Origin: Kaistella jeonii
GTDB lineage: Bacteria; Bacteroidota; Bacteroidia; Flavobacteriales; Weeksellaceae
Direction of reading: 5' to 3'
Assembly (NCBI RefSeq): GCF_000812865.1
Contig: NZ_JSYL01000012.1
Coordinates: 1-64,000, forward strand
DNA length: 64,000 nucleotides
This document shows, piece after piece, positions 62,088 to 64,000 of this stretch (position 1 is the stretch's first letter; every line of letters starts with the position of its first letter). The notes beneath the pieces are model-generated. The model saw only the letters and a list, made by a program, of their open reading frames with translations. It searched no databases and was not told the origin of the DNA. The translations under genes were made by a program, and so were the position numbers.

Positions 62088-63038
62088 TTAAATCACTTCG
62101 TCGATATTGTAATTTTTGTGATCTCTGTTGCTTCGGATAATTATTTCACCCAAGAATCCCGCAATAAATAGAAGCGAACCTAAAATCATCATTGTTAAAG
62201 CAATAAAAAACCAAGCGTTATTAGTTAAAAGATGACCGTAAATTCCATGGGAAACATCGATTAATTTAGAAAGTCCTAACCAAAATGCAGACAGAAATCC
62301 TACGATAAACATTACCGTTCCTACTGCACCAAAGAAATGCATCGGTCTTCCACCAAAACGGCTTACAAACCACAGGGTAATTAAATCGAGAAAGCCACGT
62401 ACGAAACGCTCTGTCCCAAATTTTGAGGTTCCATAAGGTCTGGCTTGGTGTCGAACTTCTTTTTCAGTGATTCTTCGGAAACCCGCATTTGCCGCCAAAA
62501 CAGGAATATATCGGTGCATATCGCCGTAAACATCAATTGATTTGACGACTTGCCTTTTGTAGGCTTTTAAACCACAGTTGAAATCATGCAATTCTACGCC
62601 CGACAATTTTCTAGCCGCAGCATTAAATAGTTTTGATGGCAAATTTTTGGTCATCACATTATCGAAACGTTTCTTTTTCCACCCGGAAACAATATCGTAA
62701 TCTCCCAGTTTTATCATGTCATACAATTCCGGAATTTCTTCAGGAAAATCCTGTAAATCAGCATCCATTGTGATGATAACCTCGCCCTGCGCTTTTTCGA
62801 AAGCAGCATGAAGTGCCTGTGATTTACCGTAGTTTCTGGAAAATTTAATTCCATGGATTTGTGGAAATTGCACTTTCAAATTTTCGATGATGCTCCAGGA
62901 AAGATCGGTGCTTCCGTCGTCGATAAACCAAATTTCGTACGAAAGATTGGCCGTGTTGCAAACGGAATTGATTCTGGAAAAAAGTTCTTCTAGCGATTCT
63001 TCCTCATTTAAAAGAGGAATTATAATGGATAAATTCAT
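62088..63038 (-). CDS. Polyprenyl-phosphate-type glycosyltransferase (GT2), 316 aa
   Basis: GT-A fold with LSIIIPLLNEEESLEELF at the start, DDGST (41-45), DADLQDFPEE (the D-x-D metal motif, about 94-103) and GLKAYKR. Two C-terminal membrane helices (about 228-258 and 270-300) with GxxGxxx motifs are those of GtrB/ArnC/DPM1-type enzymes that load a sugar on undecaprenyl phosphate. The sugar is not predictable. A TAATTTTG box lies at 63068-63075. Overlaps the DUF2807 gene by one base. Confidence 0.92.
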   Translation of the reverse strand: MNLSIIIPLLNEEESLEELFSRINSVCNTANLSYEIWFIDDGSTDLSWSIIENLKVQFPQIHGIKFSRNYGKSQALHAAFEKAQGEVIITMDADLQDFPEEIPELYDMIKLGDYDIVSGWKKKRFDNVMTKNLPSKLFNAAARKLSGVELHDFNCGLKAYKRQVVKSIDVYGDMHRYIPVLAANAGFRRITEKEVRHQARPYGTSKFGTERFVRGFLDLITLWFVSRFGGRPMHFFGAVGTVMFIVGFLSAFWLGLSKLIDVSHGIYGHLLTNNAWFFIALTMMILGSLLFIAGFLGEIIIRSNRDHKNYNIDEVI

Positions 63039-63067
63039 TAATGATTCAAAATTTGAAATTACTACCT

Positions 63068-63075
63068 CAAAATTA
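63068..63075 (-). promoter_or_regulatory. -7 promoter box of the glycosyltransferase gene
   Basis: TAATTTTG on the minus strand, 30 nt before the ATG. Confidence 0.55.
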
Positions 63076-63126
63076 CCATATTATTTCGTGATTTTGAAGT
63101 AGGAAAATTAATACTTTTTAATTAAA

Positions 63127-63705
63127 TTAATTTTCAATACTGCTACGAAAGAAACTCGCAAAAAAGACTGACAAAATAACGTAAAACGCCATAATTGCGC
63201 CAAAATAATAGGTGAACTGTCTAAAGGAAAACATATCTTTTCCCTTGATCATTTCTGGGGAGAAACTTTGCAAACGGTTCTGATAATTTTTTTCCAATTC
63301 TTTTTTCTGCTCTACATCCTTCATTCCGATTTTCGCTTTTTCGTACTCATTGTTGAGTTCGGTTTTCTGTCTTTCGATGTATTGATAATTAAGGAGATCT
63401 TTAGCGTCAGTATCAACAAAATTTAGAAATAAAAACATGGTAATAACCGATAAAATTCCGCCAACAAACATCGGTTTAAAAGTTCGCCCGAAAACTTCCT
63501 GAAAACCCATCGGAATTCCCTTCTTTTTAACGGAATATACAGAAAAATAAGCGCCTGCAACAAAAACAACAGGAAGTAGAAACGCATTAATAAGCAAAGA
63601 GTTGCTAAAATATTCGGTGTTCATCCCGAAAAAATACATTCCAAAAAAAATCAGCATCGTCGCACCATACAAGGCGAAACCAACTCCATAAACATTTTTT
63701 ATCAT
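63127..63705 (-). CDS. DUF4199 domain-containing membrane protein, 192 aa
   Basis: Membrane segments at about 8-27, 36-56, 76-97 and 163-187, with a charged coiled-coil region between the third and fourth (IERQKTELNNEYEKAKIGMKDVEQKKELEKNYQNR). This matches the four-TM DUF4199 pattern; the family often neighbours GT2 glycosyltransferases, as it does here. Function unknown. Confidence 0.85.
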   Translation of the reverse strand: MIKNVYGVGFALYGATMLIFFGMYFFGMNTEYFSNSLLINAFLLPVVFVAGAYFSVYSVKKKGIPMGFQEVFGRTFKPMFVGGILSVITMFLFLNFVDTDAKDLLNYQYIERQKTELNNEYEKAKIGMKDVEQKKELEKNYQNRLQSFSPEMIKGKDMFSFRQFTYYFGAIMAFYVILSVFFASFFRSSIEN

Positions 63706-63840
63706 ATCTGAAACTTTATAAATTTTATTTTTTAACCATTGAAATTTTAACTTAAGGTCTTTAATTATTGTCTTTTATCTATTTATTTTAAAAATATTTC
63801 AAAAATAAGCGATTCTATTTTGAATTTTGAATTAAACTCT

Positions 63841-63848
63841 TATCTTTG
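63841..63848 (+). promoter_or_regulatory. -7 promoter box of the SRP RNA gene
   Basis: TATCTTTG (TAnnTTTG), five bases before the RNA start at 63853, with TTTTG at 63818-63822 as a plausible -33 element. Confidence 0.65.
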
Positions 63849-63852
63849 CACC

Positions 63853-63945
63853 GGCAAGTCCTAAACAACCAGCTCCTGAGAACCCTCCAGGGTGGGAACG
63901 CAGCAAAGGTAATTGGTTGTAGCGGTGTGATTTAGGTAGCTTGCC
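63853..63945 (+). ncRNA. ffs: Signal recognition particle RNA (small bacterial type)
   Basis: The 93-nt sequence begins GGCAAGTCC and ends GTAGCTTGCC, so its ends pair (GGCAAG/CTTGCC). The middle holds the SRP54-binding helix 8 pattern GGGTGGGAACGCAGCAAAGG, aligning with CCGGAAGGAAGCAGCCAAGG of E. coli 4.5S RNA, and the right-hand side TGTAGCGGTGTGATTTAGGTAGC mirrors its GCGTGTGCCGGGATGTAGC. A U-run (ATTTTTTG) follows. It guides ribosomes making membrane proteins to the membrane with Ffh. Confidence 0.9.
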
Positions 63946-64000
63946 ATTTTTTGTGCCTTAAATTCAGATTTCACTGAAATATTTTGCACTACTTTCCAAA

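Noticed and set aside
1-64000. tRNA, rRNA, insertion sequence or prophage genes
   Set aside because: No cloverleaf-like sequence, rRNA signature, transposase, integrase or phage structural gene was recognised by reading both strands; a tRNAscan and IS search would be decisive.

Overview
This window is AT-rich chromosomal DNA from a member of the Flavobacteriia, most likely the Chryseobacterium/Kaistella group (Weeksellaceae). The evidence is a short RpoD without region 1.1, two proteins ending in type IX secretion (T9SS type A) sorting domains, a GLPGLI-family protein, BlaI/M56 pairs, bacillithiol-associated proteins, a urocanase of the long type and, repeatedly, the Bacteroidetes -7 promoter box TAnnTTTG 5-60 nt before start codons. 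It is mostly core genome. I see no rRNA, tRNA, prophage, insertion sequence or CRISPR array.

Layout. 1-1.9 kb: an array of about 21-bp palindromic repeats and two hypothetical genes. 1.9-7 kb: topoisomerase IV operon parE - small membrane protein - parC. 7-10.4 kb: flavin reductase, T9SS-secreted protein, YchF, ferritin. 10.6-13.8 kb: BlaI-type repressor with an operator at its promoter, M56 sensor protease, GLPGLI protein, YdcH-like protein. 14-18.5 kb: TypA/BipA, GHL10-type lipoprotein, K+ channel. 18.6-25.5 kb: membrane pyrophosphatase fused to an OmpA-like domain, soluble pyrophosphatase, RadC, L,D-transpeptidase-like protein, LolD-like ATPase. 25.7-28.5 kb: pyruvate dehydrogenase E1-alpha and E2. 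28.7-31.6 kb: PAP2-like protein, second BlaI protein, DUF4153 membrane protein. 31.6-35.8 kb: RRM protein, aldo/keto reductase, T9SS beta-helix protein, rpoD. 35.8-42.8 kb: Crp/Fnr regulator, bacillithiol proteins, PncA, S41 protease, GreA-like factor, exported Tpx, toxin-antitoxin pair, M23 protein. 43-48.7 kb: orphan HsdR-N nuclease, urocanase, cobalamin-type riboswitch before an acyl-CoA thioesterase. 48.9-56 kb: FtsK, LolA, LptF/G, glutathione peroxidase, KdsB. 56-64 kb: aminotransferase, phosphohexomutase, glycosyltransferase, small membrane proteins and SRP RNA.

Themes. Envelope biogenesis is prominent (LolA, LolD-like, LptF/G, KdsB, PAP2, GT2, M23, L,D-transpeptidase), as is thiol/peroxide defence (Tpx, GPx, bacillithiol proteins, FMN reductase, ferritin). 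The points most worth a second look are: a cobalamin riboswitch with a covarying kissing loop in front of a thioesterase gene; a pyrophosphatase-OmpA fusion; a phased palindrome array at 164-309; two copies of a structured intergenic repeat with variable internal hairpins; and an M56 sensor whose C-terminus is a tandem repeat.

Many reading frames extend upstream to a TTG that is really part of the TAnnTTTG promoter box. In those cases I moved the start to the downstream ATG.
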